DNA of 40,192 nucleotides from Delftia tsuruhatensis NBRC 16741 (GTDB lineage: Bacteria; Pseudomonadota; Gammaproteobacteria; Burkholderiales; Burkholderiaceae_C), in contig NZ_BCTO01000078.1 in NCBI RefSeq assembly GCF_001571325.1, positions 1-40,192 of the forward strand. Direction: 5' to 3'. A program made the translations under genes and the position numbers. The notes beneath the pieces were generated by a model. That model saw nothing but the letters and a program-made list of their open reading frames with translations, had not been told where the DNA came from and searched no databases. Within the stretch, counting starts at the first letter, position 1. Every line of letters starts with the position of its first letter. Below are positions 16,462-24,676 of this stretch, one piece after another.

Positions 16462-16844
16462 ACGACGGCCCCGCCCGAGAAGCTGAAGAACGACAGGAAG
16501 AACGAGGACGCGGCGAAGGCGATGCTCAAGCCGAACACGATCTGGATCAGCTTGCGAAAGCCGCCCGACGTGTCGCCGAACGCGAGCGCGAGGCCCGTGG
16601 CGATGATGATGATGACCGCGACGATGCGCGCCACCGGCCCCTGGATGGATTCAAGGATGGATTGCAGCGGGCCTTCCCACGGCATCGAGGAACCGGCGGC
16701 CTGTGCAGTGCCCGCAAGCAGCAGCATGAAGGCAGCGAGCATCAAGCCTTGCATGGCCGGGCGGGCCAGGCCATCCAGCCGCGCGGGACTGGAGCGGCGG
16801 GAAAGCGGATTTACAGAAATACGGAAAGCATCAACGTGCGTCAT
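16458..16844 (-). CDS. trbC: Pilin subunit TrbC (VirB2)
   Basis: This 128-residue prepilin has a long N-terminal leader ending near AGTAQA (about residue 49). The mature part has two hydrophobic helices (IVAVIIIIATGLALAFG and IVFGLSIAFAASSFFLSFF) around a short polar loop (DTSGGFRK). In the TrbC family TraF matures the pilin, and a traF gene is in the window. The start at 16844 (ATG overlapping the trbB stop) is preferred over a longer frame that runs antisense-like through trbB. Confidence 0.93.
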   Translation of the reverse strand: MTHVDAFRISVNPLSRRSSPARLDGLARPAMQGLMLAAFMLLLAGTAQAAGSSMPWEGPLQSILESIQGPVARIVAVIIIIATGLALAFGDTSGGFRKLIQIVFGLSIAFAASSFFLSFFSFSGGAVV

Positions 16845-17890
16845 GGCAGTTCTCCAGAAAGGTCGAGGGATGGGGAAGTCGCCGCAGCGGGTGCGGCATC
16901 GGGAAGTGGCGGCAGCTCGGGAAACGGCGCGTCCATCGCATCCGCCAGTCGGTAACCCACGCCGTCGAAGCCGACGACGCGGGCGATGCTCTCGATGCGG
17001 CGCTTGCGTCCGCGCCCGGCGATGTGGATCACCACGTTGACCGCCTCGGCGATCAGCGCGCGGGGCGGGTTCACCGCCACTTCGAGAATCAGTTGCTCCA
17101 GGCGCAGCAGCGCGCCGAGGGCGGAGCCGGCGTGGATCGTGGCAATGCCACCCGGATGGCCCGTGCCCCACACCTTGATGAGATCCAGCGCCTCGGCGCC
17201 GCGCACCTCGCCCACGACCACGCGGTCAGGCCGCAGGCGCATGGACGAGCGCACAAGCTCGGTCATCGACACCACGCCTGCGCGGGTGCGCAGCGGAACG
17301 TGGTCGCGGGCCGCGCATTGCAGTTCCACCGTGTCTTCGAGCACCAGCACGCGGTCGCCCGTGGCGGCGATCTCGGCCAGCAGCGCATTGGCGAGCGTGG
17401 TCTTGCCGCTGCTGGTGGCGCCGGCGATCAGGACGTTCTGCCGCTCGCGCACGACACGAACGAGAAAGCCCGCCTGCGCGCTGGTCATCATCCCGTCGAT
17501 GACGTACCGCTCCAGCGGAATCACACCGATGGCGCGCTTCCGCAGCGCGAAGGCCGGCCCTGGCGCGGCGGGCGGCAAGATACCCTCGAAGCGTTCGCCG
17601 GTTTCGGGCAGTTCGGCGGACAGTAGCGGCTGGCCGCGATGGACTTCTGCGCCAACGTGGGCGGCGACAAGGCGGATGATTCGCTCGCCGTCCGCCTCGG
17701 ACAGCTCCACGCCCATCGGTGCGCGGCCCGATGAAAGCCGATCCACCCAAAGGGTGCGATCAGGATTGAGCATGACTTCCACCACGTCCGGGTCTTCGAG
17801 CGCGGCAGCGATCAGCGGCCCCATCGCCGTGCGCAGCATCTGAATGCGGCGGTCGAGCGAGGTGGCGAAGGACGAAGGTGCGACGCTCAT
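16841..17890 (-). CDS. trbB: Conjugal transfer ATPase TrbB (VirB11)
   Basis: This 349-residue hexameric traffic ATPase is of the VirB11/PulE type. The N-terminal domain includes LNPDRTLWVDRLSSGRAPMG; Walker A is GATSSGKT (157-164), followed by an Asp-box (VLVLEDTVELQC), Walker B (RVVVGEVRGAEALDLIKVW) and a His-box (GTGHPGGIATIHAGSA). It starts the trb set and overlaps the CopG gene upstream and trbC downstream, each by 4 bases. Confidence 0.95.
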   Translation of the reverse strand: MSVAPSSFATSLDRRIQMLRTAMGPLIAAALEDPDVVEVMLNPDRTLWVDRLSSGRAPMGVELSEADGERIIRLVAAHVGAEVHRGQPLLSAELPETGERFEGILPPAAPGPAFALRKRAIGVIPLERYVIDGMMTSAQAGFLVRVVRERQNVLIAGATSSGKTTLANALLAEIAATGDRVLVLEDTVELQCAARDHVPLRTRAGVVSMTELVRSSMRLRPDRVVVGEVRGAEALDLIKVWGTGHPGGIATIHAGSALGALLRLEQLILEVAVNPPRALIAEAVNVVIHIAGRGRKRRIESIARVVGFDGVGYRLADAMDAPFPELPPLPDAAPAAATSPSLDLSGELP

Positions 17891-18351
17891 GAGGCGCGCT
17901 CTTGCGCTTCGGCAACTGCCGCCGCGTCATCCATCCGCGCCGGGTCGGGGTGCAGTTCCTCCACCACATCGCGCACCAGGCTTCGACCGCGCAGCAGGTG
18001 GCGACCCAACTGTTCAACGAACTGCTCGAAGCGCGCTTTGCCCTGTGCGCGTGCCGCGTCTTGGTGCGCCTCGGGAACTGGCGTGCTGACCGTGAGGTAA
18101 TAGCGGATGAACAGCGCCAGCGTTTCGATGGCGATGTTCTGGTCGCGCTCCATGCGCTCGGCCTGGCGCGAGAGGCGATCAAGCCGCTTGGCAATCGCTG
18201 CCTCGCGCTGGTCGGCAGCATCGGGCGACAGCCACGATGCGAGCGCCGCCGCGACGATGCTGGATTTCGATACGCCTTTCTTGGCGGCCAGCTCGTCCAG
18301 ACGCTTGGCATGCTCCGGCTGGATGAACAGGTTGAGGCGGTAGTGGCTCAT
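17887..18351 (-). CDS. CopG-like ribbon-helix-helix protein
   Basis: This 154-residue protein has an N-terminal ribbon-helix-helix (RLNLFIQPEHAKRLDELAAKKGVSKSSIVAAALASWL, about 5-41), followed by a long charged helical region. Genes of this kind sit between traG and trbB in Tn4371-type elements and are thought to regulate transfer genes or assist DNA processing; the exact role is not shown. It overlaps traG and trbB by 4 bases on either side, so it is translated as part of the operon. Confidence 0.85.
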   Translation of the reverse strand: MSHYRLNLFIQPEHAKRLDELAAKKGVSKSSIVAAALASWLSPDAADQREAAIAKRLDRLSRQAERMERDQNIAIETLALFIRYYLTVSTPVPEAHQDAARAQGKARFEQFVEQLGRHLLRGRSLVRDVVEELHPDPARMDDAAAVAEAQERAS

Positions 18352-20357
18352 AGCTCGATTCCGTCGTTGGGGTCGAGGGAAGCCAGCCGGGCCGTGCGCT
18401 GCATGGCCGGGTCAAGCTGGCGAGGAAGGGGAAGCGGCAGGTCGTCATCGTCATCGAGCAACCCGAGGTCGGCTGCGGACGCGGCCAGCTCGGGGTCGTA
18501 GGCGACGGCTTCGGAAAGTTCGGGCTGACGGCGCGGTCCGCCGTCGTCGGCCGAACCCAAGTGCTCCAGGCCATCAGTAGGTGCAGTGGCCGCTGCGGCA
18601 GGCACGGCGGGAATCGCCAGCCCGCTCCAGTCGTCGGCTCGCGAGGGCGGAACGTCGGCATAGCGTCCGGCCGCAAGCACGGGCGGCGGCAGCACGCGCC
18701 GCTTGAAATTGGTGTCCGCGTAATAGCGCAGCTTTTTGGCCTTGATCGGCGCCACGCTGGACACCATCACCACGGCTTCATCCGGCGGTAACTGCATCAC
18801 TTCGCCCGGCGTCAGCAGTGGGCGCGCGGTCTCCTGGCGCGACACCATCAGGTGGCCCAGCCACGGCGCGAGCCGGTGGCCTGCGTAGTTGCGCTGTGCG
18901 CGCAGCTCGGTTGCAGTGCCCAGCGTTTCGGAGATCCGCTTGGCCGTGCGTTCGTCGTTGGTGGCGAACGTCACGCGGACATGGCAGTTGTCCAGAATCG
19001 AATGGTTCTGCCCATACGCCTTGTCGATCTGATTGAGCGACTGCGCGATGAGAAAGCTGCGAATGCCATAGCCCGCCATGAAGGCCAGTGCCGTCTCGAA
19101 GAAGTCGAGCCGCCCGAGCGCCGGGAACTCGTCAAGCATCAGCAGCAGCTTGTGGCGGCGCTCGATGCCGTCGGAGCCATCGAGCGATTCCGTCAGCCGT
19201 CGCCCGATCTGATTGAGGATCAGGCGGATCAGCGGCTTCGTCCGCGAAATATCTGAAGGCGGCACCACAAGGTACAGCGATACCGGATGCTCGGCCGCGA
19301 TCAGGTCGGCAATCCGCCAATCGCAACGCGACGTGACTTCGGCCACCGTAGGGTCGCGGTACAGGCCGAGGAACGACATGGCCGTGCTCAACACGCCGGA
19401 ACGCTCGTTGTCCGACTTGTTGAGCACTTCGCGCGCCGCCGATGCGACGACCGGATGCGGGCCATAGCCGAGATGCGGCGTGGTCATCATCCGGTGCAGC
19501 GTCAGCTCGAATGGGCAAGCCGGATCGGAGAGGAAGTTGGCGACGCCGCGCAGCGTCTTGTCCTCGCCCGCATAGAGCACGTGCAGGATGGCGCCGACCA
19601 GCAGAGCATGGCTGGTCTTCTCCCAATGGTTGCGCCGCTCCAGCGCGCCTTCGGGATCGACCAGGATGTCCGCGATGTTCTGCACGTCGCGCACCTCATG
19701 GGCGCCGCGACGCACCTCCAGCAGCGGGTTGTAGGCCGCTGACTTCGCATCGGTCGGGTTGAACAGCAGGCAATGCGAGAAGCGCGAGCGCCAGCCTGCG
19801 GTGATCTGCCAGTTCTCGCCTTTGATGTCATGGATGACGGCGGACGCGGGCCAGCTCAACAAGGTGGGCACCACCAGGCCCACGCCTTTGCCCGAGCGGG
19901 TTGGTGCGAAGGTCAGGACGTGTTCCGGACCTTCGTGGCGCAGGTACTGGCGTTCGTGCTGGCCGAGGAACACGCCGTCCGGCTGCGTGAGACCGGCCTC
20001 GCGAATGTCATCCGCGTTCGCCCAGCGCGCCGAGCCGTAGGTCGTGACCAGGCGCGATTGCCGCGAGCGCCAGATCGACATGCCGATGGCCACCAGCACG
20101 GCCACCAGGCCGCTGCCACCCGCAATGGCGCCGCCGATGTCAAAGACGCTGGGCGCGTAGGCATCGAAGAAGAACCACCACTCGAACAGCCGCCACGGGT
20201 GATAGACCGGCGTACCGAAGAAGTCGAACCAGGGCGAGCCAAGGCGTAGCTGATAGCCCAGGGCGGCGGCTGTCCATTGTGTGGCTGCCCACACGCCGGC
20301 GATCACGATGCCGAATACCACGGCGATCTGACCGAACAGCACGTTCGTCCCTTGCAT
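18348..20357 (-). CDS. traG: Type IV coupling protein TraG (VirD4)
   Basis: This 669-residue coupling ATPase links the relaxase-DNA complex to the secretion channel. Membrane segments near the N-terminus (about 5-30 and 75-97) precede Walker A (APTRSGKG, about residues 151-158) and Walker B (LLLMLDEFPALGRL), with the TraG/VirD4 block DWSGLA near the end. I set the start at 20357 because an ideal GGAGG lies 7 bases before that ATG; an in-frame ATG at 20408 adds 17 unlikely residues (MILMHAARCC...). Its stop overlaps the CopG gene by 4 bases. Confidence 0.95.
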   Translation of the reverse strand: MQGTNVLFGQIAVVFGIVIAGVWAATQWTAAALGYQLRLGSPWFDFFGTPVYHPWRLFEWWFFFDAYAPSVFDIGGAIAGGSGLVAVLVAIGMSIWRSRQSRLVTTYGSARWANADDIREAGLTQPDGVFLGQHERQYLRHEGPEHVLTFAPTRSGKGVGLVVPTLLSWPASAVIHDIKGENWQITAGWRSRFSHCLLFNPTDAKSAAYNPLLEVRRGAHEVRDVQNIADILVDPEGALERRNHWEKTSHALLVGAILHVLYAGEDKTLRGVANFLSDPACPFELTLHRMMTTPHLGYGPHPVVASAAREVLNKSDNERSGVLSTAMSFLGLYRDPTVAEVTSRCDWRIADLIAAEHPVSLYLVVPPSDISRTKPLIRLILNQIGRRLTESLDGSDGIERRHKLLLMLDEFPALGRLDFFETALAFMAGYGIRSFLIAQSLNQIDKAYGQNHSILDNCHVRVTFATNDERTAKRISETLGTATELRAQRNYAGHRLAPWLGHLMVSRQETARPLLTPGEVMQLPPDEAVVMVSSVAPIKAKKLRYYADTNFKRRVLPPPVLAAGRYADVPPSRADDWSGLAIPAVPAAAATAPTDGLEHLGSADDGGPRRQPELSEAVAYDPELAASAADLGLLDDDDDLPLPLPRQLDPAMQRTARLASLDPNDGIEL

Positions 20358-20573
20358 GATCCCGCCTCCAATCACGGCACAACAACGTGCCGCGTGCATC
20401 AGGATCAAGGCGTGTGCATAGGTCGGTCAAAGACCGTTATGGCGGGGATTTAGGCCGAAAAAGCCTGATTTCTTGCAGGAGCGAAGGCAATAAAAACGCC
20501 GCAGACGGGAGCGCGTTGCGGCGTAGTGAGGTGTCAGCGAGAACTTTGTCGCTGCGAAGCGACTACAACAGAG
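20358..20573. other. Leader region of the traG-trb operon with small hairpins
   Basis: No gene is seen in these 216 bases. Two short perfect stem-loops stand out: CGGTCAAAGACCG (20424-20436) and AGGC-N7-GCCT (20452-20466). The long transfer operon probably has a promoter here or upstream of the small lipoprotein gene. Roles of the hairpins (operator or attenuator) are conjecture. Confidence 0.45.
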
Positions 20574-20801
20574 CTATTTGGACTTCTGCTCAGGTCGGTC
20601 ACCGAAGAAACGCCGATTGGCGGCTTCGGCAGCACGGCGGCAAAGTTCATCACCGACTTTTGTGCGATCTTCCTTGCATTGCCGTTGAATCTCCTTGATG
20701 CGCTCGGGATGCGCCGCGAGGAAATCCACGGTTTCCGAAGGTTGAGACGAGCCACATGCGGTCAGTGCGACGGTCAGCATCAGTAGCATCACTCTGTTCA
20801 T
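20574..20801 (-). CDS. Small exclusion-type (EexN/TrbK-like) lipoprotein
   Basis: This 75-residue protein has a lipoprotein signal (MNRVMLLMLTVALTAC, anchor Cys at 16). The mature part contains VDFLAAHPERIKEIQRQCKEDR and a second Cys in ELCRRAAEAANRRFFGD. That is the same layout as the TrbK-like gene at 12613-12939: L-A-A-x-P-x-R, then two Cys, then RRF. EexN-type lipoproteins block redundant entry of related elements. An AAAGGA ribosome-binding site precedes the ATG. The role is inferred from the signal, the motif and the location next to traG. Confidence 0.75.
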   Translation of the reverse strand: MNRVMLLMLTVALTACGSSQPSETVDFLAAHPERIKEIQRQCKEDRTKVGDELCRRAAEAANRRFFGDRPEQKSK

Positions 20802-20826
20802 GATTCCAGTCCTTTCGTCGGATGGT

Positions 20827-21741
20827 TCAGGCATCGTCGGCAGCGTCGATACCGTCTGCCGAATCAATGAAGGCCACACGCTCGATGAACCGAGCCAGCA
20901 TCTCGGACGGCTCCGCATCGCGGCGTAGCAGATAGGTCGTAAGCATGTATGGCTTGCCTGCCAAGCGGCGGGCCACGACACCCGGCTCGCGGCTGGAGGC
21001 GATATGCGCCTCGCCCGCTAGGCCCAAAGCCAGGCCAGCGGAAACCAGCGTCATCATCACGTCGAAGGTTGCCACGCGCTGCGCAATCAGCGGCTCCTGA
21101 TCGAGCTTGCGCAGAAAACGATCGATCTGCCGCGCGTGGCCTTCGCAGACCGCCGGGTCGCCCAGTGCCAACGGATAGCGCAGCACTTCTTTCAGCGGAA
21201 CCTGTTTGAAGGCGAGCACGGGATGGCGGGCTGGCACCGCTACCATCAGTTCATCTTCCCAAGCAGGTGTGACCAAGATCCCATCGCCTCCATCCTCTGC
21301 CATCGAAAAACCTACGTCATACAGATCTTCATGCAAACCCTTGATCTGCAGCCCGAGCGGCACCTCAAACAGACGCATCTCAACTTCAGGGTCCTCTTCA
21401 CGGCATCGCGCCAGCAAAGTTGACAATCGTGTGGGTGTTACACCATCAGACAAGGCAATGCGTAACTGGCCTAAAAATCCGTTGGTGGCCGACTTGACGC
21501 CATCACGGGCCTGATCCAATGCGGTAAAAATGCGCGGGACATGCTCCAAAAGCTGTCGCCCGGCACGGGTTAGTTGAGTGCTTCGGGTAGTACGAATGAA
21601 TAAACGAGCACCAAGTTCCTCTTCTAATTCTTTGATAGTGCGTGAAAGTGGAGATTGGTCGATATGTAGTCGTTCAGCGGCGCGAGCGAAATGAAGTTCC
21701 TCCGCAACGATGAGAAAGCAGCGAAGATGTCGAAGCTCCAT
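20827..21741 (-). CDS. traR: LysR-type regulator in the traR position of the ICE
   Basis: This 304-residue LysR protein has an N-terminal HTH (MELRHLRCFLIVAEELHFARAAERLHIDQSPLSRTIKELEEELGARLF) and an effector-binding domain. In Tn4371 and relatives a LysR gene named traR lies just upstream of traG, as here, so it is the likely regulator of transfer genes; the effector is unknown. The ATG at 21741 has a GGAG 8 bases upstream, better than the GTG at 21750. Since the cargo insertion ends only 42 bases upstream, its native promoter may have been replaced. Confidence 0.82.
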   Translation of the reverse strand: MELRHLRCFLIVAEELHFARAAERLHIDQSPLSRTIKELEEELGARLFIRTTRSTQLTRAGRQLLEHVPRIFTALDQARDGVKSATNGFLGQLRIALSDGVTPTRLSTLLARCREEDPEVEMRLFEVPLGLQIKGLHEDLYDVGFSMAEDGGDGILVTPAWEDELMVAVPARHPVLAFKQVPLKEVLRYPLALGDPAVCEGHARQIDRFLRKLDQEPLIAQRVATFDVMMTLVSAGLALGLAGEAHIASSREPGVVARRLAGKPYMLTTYLLRRDAEPSEMLARFIERVAFIDSADGIDAADDA

Positions 21742-21783
21742 TGTGCTCACTCCACTTTAATTCGTCTAATTTCATTTGCGCGG

Positions 21784-22206
21784 CTAATTAATCAGCCTTT
21801 GCCAGAGTGCTGACAGCCAAACCCCCCCAGTCAGCAAAGTGGCTAACAGCACGGCAGCGCTTCCCATGTCCTTTGCACGCTTTGATAGCTAATGCCATTG
21901 AGGGCCAATACGATCAATCGCCGATTCCACAGCAGTATTGAGTAGCTCCACAATCATCAAAATAAGGATACTTCCTGAGAGAAGAGCGACTTCGACCCAT
22001 CCCTGCCCCAACCAGAAGGCCAATGGGACCAACACAAAGGAAAATACTGACTCAAGTCTAAAGGCCGGCTCATTCCATCCAGCGCGCAATCCCTGAATTG
22101 AGTAATGGGACGCATGCCAAATTCTCAATATTCCTCGGCGAGATTTTTGTTTATTTTCGAATGCGGACATGGAATCAGCTGCGATTGTGTGTTTTTTATC
22201 TTTCAT
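21784..22206 (-). pseudogene. dgkA: Diacylglycerol kinase DgkA with internal stop codon
   Basis: DgkA phosphorylates the diacylglycerol released when phosphoethanolamine is transferred from phosphatidylethanolamine. The frame opens at 22206 and carries the first two helices and the active-site block (SGSILILMIVELLNTAVESAIDRIG). It hits TAG at 21889-21891 after 105 codons. Read through that codon, it continues as LSKRAKDMGSAAVLLATLLTGGVWLSALWQRL to a stop at 21784-21786, which is the normal third helix. The family has Glu (GAG) at the TAG position (WHELSKRAKD), so one G-to-T change explains it. The shortened product lacks the RAKDMGSAAV segment and the last helix and should be inactive. It lies 11 bases after eptA. 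Confidence 0.92.
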
Positions 22207-22217
22207 GAGAACAACTC

Positions 22218-23891
22218 TTATATATTCTTATCATCACAGCCAAAGAAAAAATCGAAATTCCTATCGTACTCACTTGTTTTAACCTGCATTAGCCCCAAGA
22301 CAGACGAAAACAATGCGTCGTGATTCGCATAAGAGCGGGCTCGCTCACTCAAACAGCCAATATTCAGCCCTCGACTTTGAGTAAACGTTGAAGAGAACCA
22401 CATAACCAAAGGAACACGAGTCTGCTCTTGTGGAGCAATCGCATAAGGCATGCCGTGCAGAAAAAGTCCCTTCTCGCCCAGGGATTCGCCGTGATCCGAG
22501 ACGAATATCATAGCTGTGTCGTAGTCGGAAAGGCCCTGCAATTTTTTAATGACTTGGGTTAGGAAATGATCTGTGTAGAGAATAGCGTTGTCGTAGCTAT
22601 TCACAATCTGTTCGCGGGTGCATTTCCCCATTTCCGGTGTGTCGCATGTTGGGATGAATTTTCGATACGCTGCTGGGTATCGTTGAAAGTAGCTGGGGCC
22701 ATGATTTCCAAGCTGGTGCAAAAAAATCACACGATCACCGGGATTTTTGCGAGCCTGAGCTGGTAAGTCTTCAAGCAAAATCTCATCGAAACACCGACCA
22801 TCAACGCATAAAGAGGAACTTTGTGCATTCCCTAGGCTTTGATATTCGAGACCATCGCACACCCCTTTGCAACCTGACTGGTTATCTCTCCATAAGGTGG
22901 TAATACCGGCGCGCTCCAGAACATGCAGTAAGGATTGGTGTGAGCGAATCTTGTCTTCATCGTAGTTTCGGCGACCAAAGGACGAGAACATGCAAGGCAC
23001 AGAAACCTCGGTATTAGTTCCACAGGAGTGCATGTCGGAGAAATTGATCACACCCATCTGAGTCAATTGAGGCGTTGTTTCGCGTGCATAGCCGTTCAAT
23101 CCCCAGTTTTGGGCGCGAGCCGTCTCGCCTACGACAAAGACTAATAAACGTGGCCGACTGCCTTCGGGCCTGACTGTTGCAACGGCATCAGCTCCAATGG
23201 GTATTTTTTCGGCGGACTGCGTGATAGAGGAACCTGTCAGTGCCTTCGGCAAACCCACCAGATAGTTTCCCGGTGTAATCAAGTATCGCACTTCGCGATG
23301 ATTTCTCATCAGTGCGGACATGTCCTGAAATGACAGCATGACACCGCCCGAAATCATCAGTGTCGAAAACAGCATCAATCCCATACGCCACACGGTTGCT
23401 TTCAGCCAAGTACGCCCGAGCAATCGGATTCGCCAAAGAAAAATAATCGGAACTACTGCCAGTAGGCTTAGTGGAGCAATCAATGCAGGCGTCAGTAGCT
23501 CGCGACTTTCCTTGAAGTCTGTGGCTAGAACATTGCGCAACATGCTCGAATCGAGGTAGATATGAAAGCTGCGCATGTAATGTGTTGCGAGGGCAGAGGC
23601 AACAAAAAGCACCGCAAGTAAAACCTTGGCATTCCAGCGCCACACAACCAAACTCAACAGCAGACTGTGAATTCCCACCAGAAACAGCAGTACGGATGTA
23701 CCCATGCGTAAGCTGGACTGGACGCCTAAGGCGCTACTCCAAAATAGACCATTGCAGGCTAGTGCAAAGAAAATACTGGTCATCAAGATCAGCCACTCGA
23801 CGCTGCATTGTGGTCGCCAATGGCTTAGGTCCTTGAGGTTTGCAGTTCTGAATCGCGGCATCAGACCGAGAGCCTGTTTGAAAGTTCTCAT
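22218..23891 (-). CDS. eptA: Phosphoethanolamine-lipid A transferase (EptA/MCR family)
   Basis: This 557-residue inner-membrane enzyme adds phosphoethanolamine from phosphatidylethanolamine to lipid A, lowering surface charge and polymyxin binding. It has five N-terminal membrane segments (within about 31-190) and a periplasmic sulfatase-like domain. Key residues: Glu256 in GETARAQNWG, nucleophile Thr294 in SCGTNTEVSVPCMFS, and the metal/active-site motif SDHGES at 465-470. Disulfide-type Cys pairs surround CGTNTEVSVPC and GCKGVCDG. Blocks such as LWRDNQSGCKGVCDG, RYLITPGNY and YDNAILYTDH resemble MCR-5 and other EptA proteins of environmental bacteria; I cannot assign an mcr allele. The start overlaps the PAP2 stop (ATGA). 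GC content is visibly lower than in the transfer genes. Confidence 0.93.
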   Translation of the reverse strand: MRTFKQALGLMPRFRTANLKDLSHWRPQCSVEWLILMTSIFFALACNGLFWSSALGVQSSLRMGTSVLLFLVGIHSLLLSLVVWRWNAKVLLAVLFVASALATHYMRSFHIYLDSSMLRNVLATDFKESRELLTPALIAPLSLLAVVPIIFLWRIRLLGRTWLKATVWRMGLMLFSTLMISGGVMLSFQDMSALMRNHREVRYLITPGNYLVGLPKALTGSSITQSAEKIPIGADAVATVRPEGSRPRLLVFVVGETARAQNWGLNGYARETTPQLTQMGVINFSDMHSCGTNTEVSVPCMFSSFGRRNYDEDKIRSHQSLLHVLERAGITTLWRDNQSGCKGVCDGLEYQSLGNAQSSSLCVDGRCFDEILLEDLPAQARKNPGDRVIFLHQLGNHGPSYFQRYPAAYRKFIPTCDTPEMGKCTREQIVNSYDNAILYTDHFLTQVIKKLQGLSDYDTAMIFVSDHGESLGEKGLFLHGMPYAIAPQEQTRVPLVMWFSSTFTQSRGLNIGCLSERARSYANHDALFSSVLGLMQVKTSEYDRNFDFFFGCDDKNI

Positions 23892-24676
23892 GCTTGGAAC
23901 CCCGATGAATAGACATCGCCTGAGCCATCAACAAACCAGCGTTGCCAGACCATGAAAAGACCCAAGGCAACGACCCAACAAATCAGGAGCGTCCACAAGT
24001 CATGGGAAAGGAAGTGGGCTCCGCGCACCTGCTGGGTCCATCCAAAGATGGCACCTATCATCAAACTTGCAGCCAAGGCCATCCAACGCCAGGCAGGACG
24101 AACCATCAAGGTAAAGAAATATAGGCTGACCCATGCATATCCGGCACTTGCATGCCCTGCGGGAAAGCACACACCGCGCGGCATACCGGGCGGGCGTGTT
24201 TCAAACAGGCCCACAAACACTCGCGCTCCGCCATAGCGCACCAAGTTCCAGGGGCAATCCATGTTAGTGAACGATTTCAGCGCCGAAACCGTCAGTGCCC
24301 CGATCAAGTACGCACAAAAAAGATACAGTAGCGGCCAGCGTAGGTATGCCGAGCATTTGTTGCTACGTTTTTTTCTCCAAGCCCAGATGCACGTTGCTGC
24401 AACCGCAATTGCCAGGAAGGTGGAAAGATTCTTCCCACCACGATGCAGCAGGTTGCTGGTTAGCCAGGCATCCCGCAAAGCCCATCGGCTGCCCTGCAAG
24501 CGATAGAGATGATCGGCGACCCAGAAGTCCCCACCGCCATCCATCAATAGACTGCTGATGATCAGCGCCGCACCCGCTGGTAGCGCTAAATGAGTGATTA
24601 AGAATCGAGGTGCGAATGGTGCGTTGGATAGTGGGGCGTTGCCCAGTAGTCGGGATTCATTGAGGGGCATCGGCAT
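23888..24676 (-). CDS. PAP2-family membrane phosphatase
   Basis: This 262-residue polytopic membrane protein has the three PAP2 signature parts: KSFTNMDCPWNLVRYGG (variant of KxxxxxxRP), FPAGHASAGYAW (PSGH-like, catalytic His) and RGAHFLSHDLWT (SRxxxxxHxxxD-like, His). Such enzymes remove or transfer phosphates of lipids such as undecaprenyl pyrophosphate or lipid A; pap2 genes commonly accompany eptA/mcr genes. The true substrate is not shown. I chose the start at 24676, with AAGGGGG just upstream, inside the end of the outer-membrane factor gene; an in-frame ATG at 24670 is an alternative. The stop overlaps the eptA start by 4 bases. Confidence 0.88.
   Translation of the reverse strand: MPMPLNESRLLGNAPLSNAPFAPRFLITHLALPAGAALIISSLLMDGGGDFWVADHLYRLQGSRWALRDAWLTSNLLHRGGKNLSTFLAIAVAATCIWAWRKKRSNKCSAYLRWPLLYLFCAYLIGALTVSALKSFTNMDCPWNLVRYGGARVFVGLFETRPPGMPRGVCFPAGHASAGYAWVSLYFFTLMVRPAWRWMALAASLMIGAIFGWTQQVRGAHFLSHDLWTLLICWVVALGLFMVWQRWFVDGSGDVYSSGFQA

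Noticed and set aside
13709..16486. A 925-codon open frame on the plus strand
   Set aside because: It lies fully antisense to trbE/trbD and is Arg/Gly/His-rich without domains. It is a GC-driven shadow of the minus-strand genes.
22218..23891. Naming the phosphoethanolamine transferase as a specific mcr allele
   Set aside because: Motifs resemble MCR-5, but no identity value can be computed here and chromosomal EptA proteins share them.
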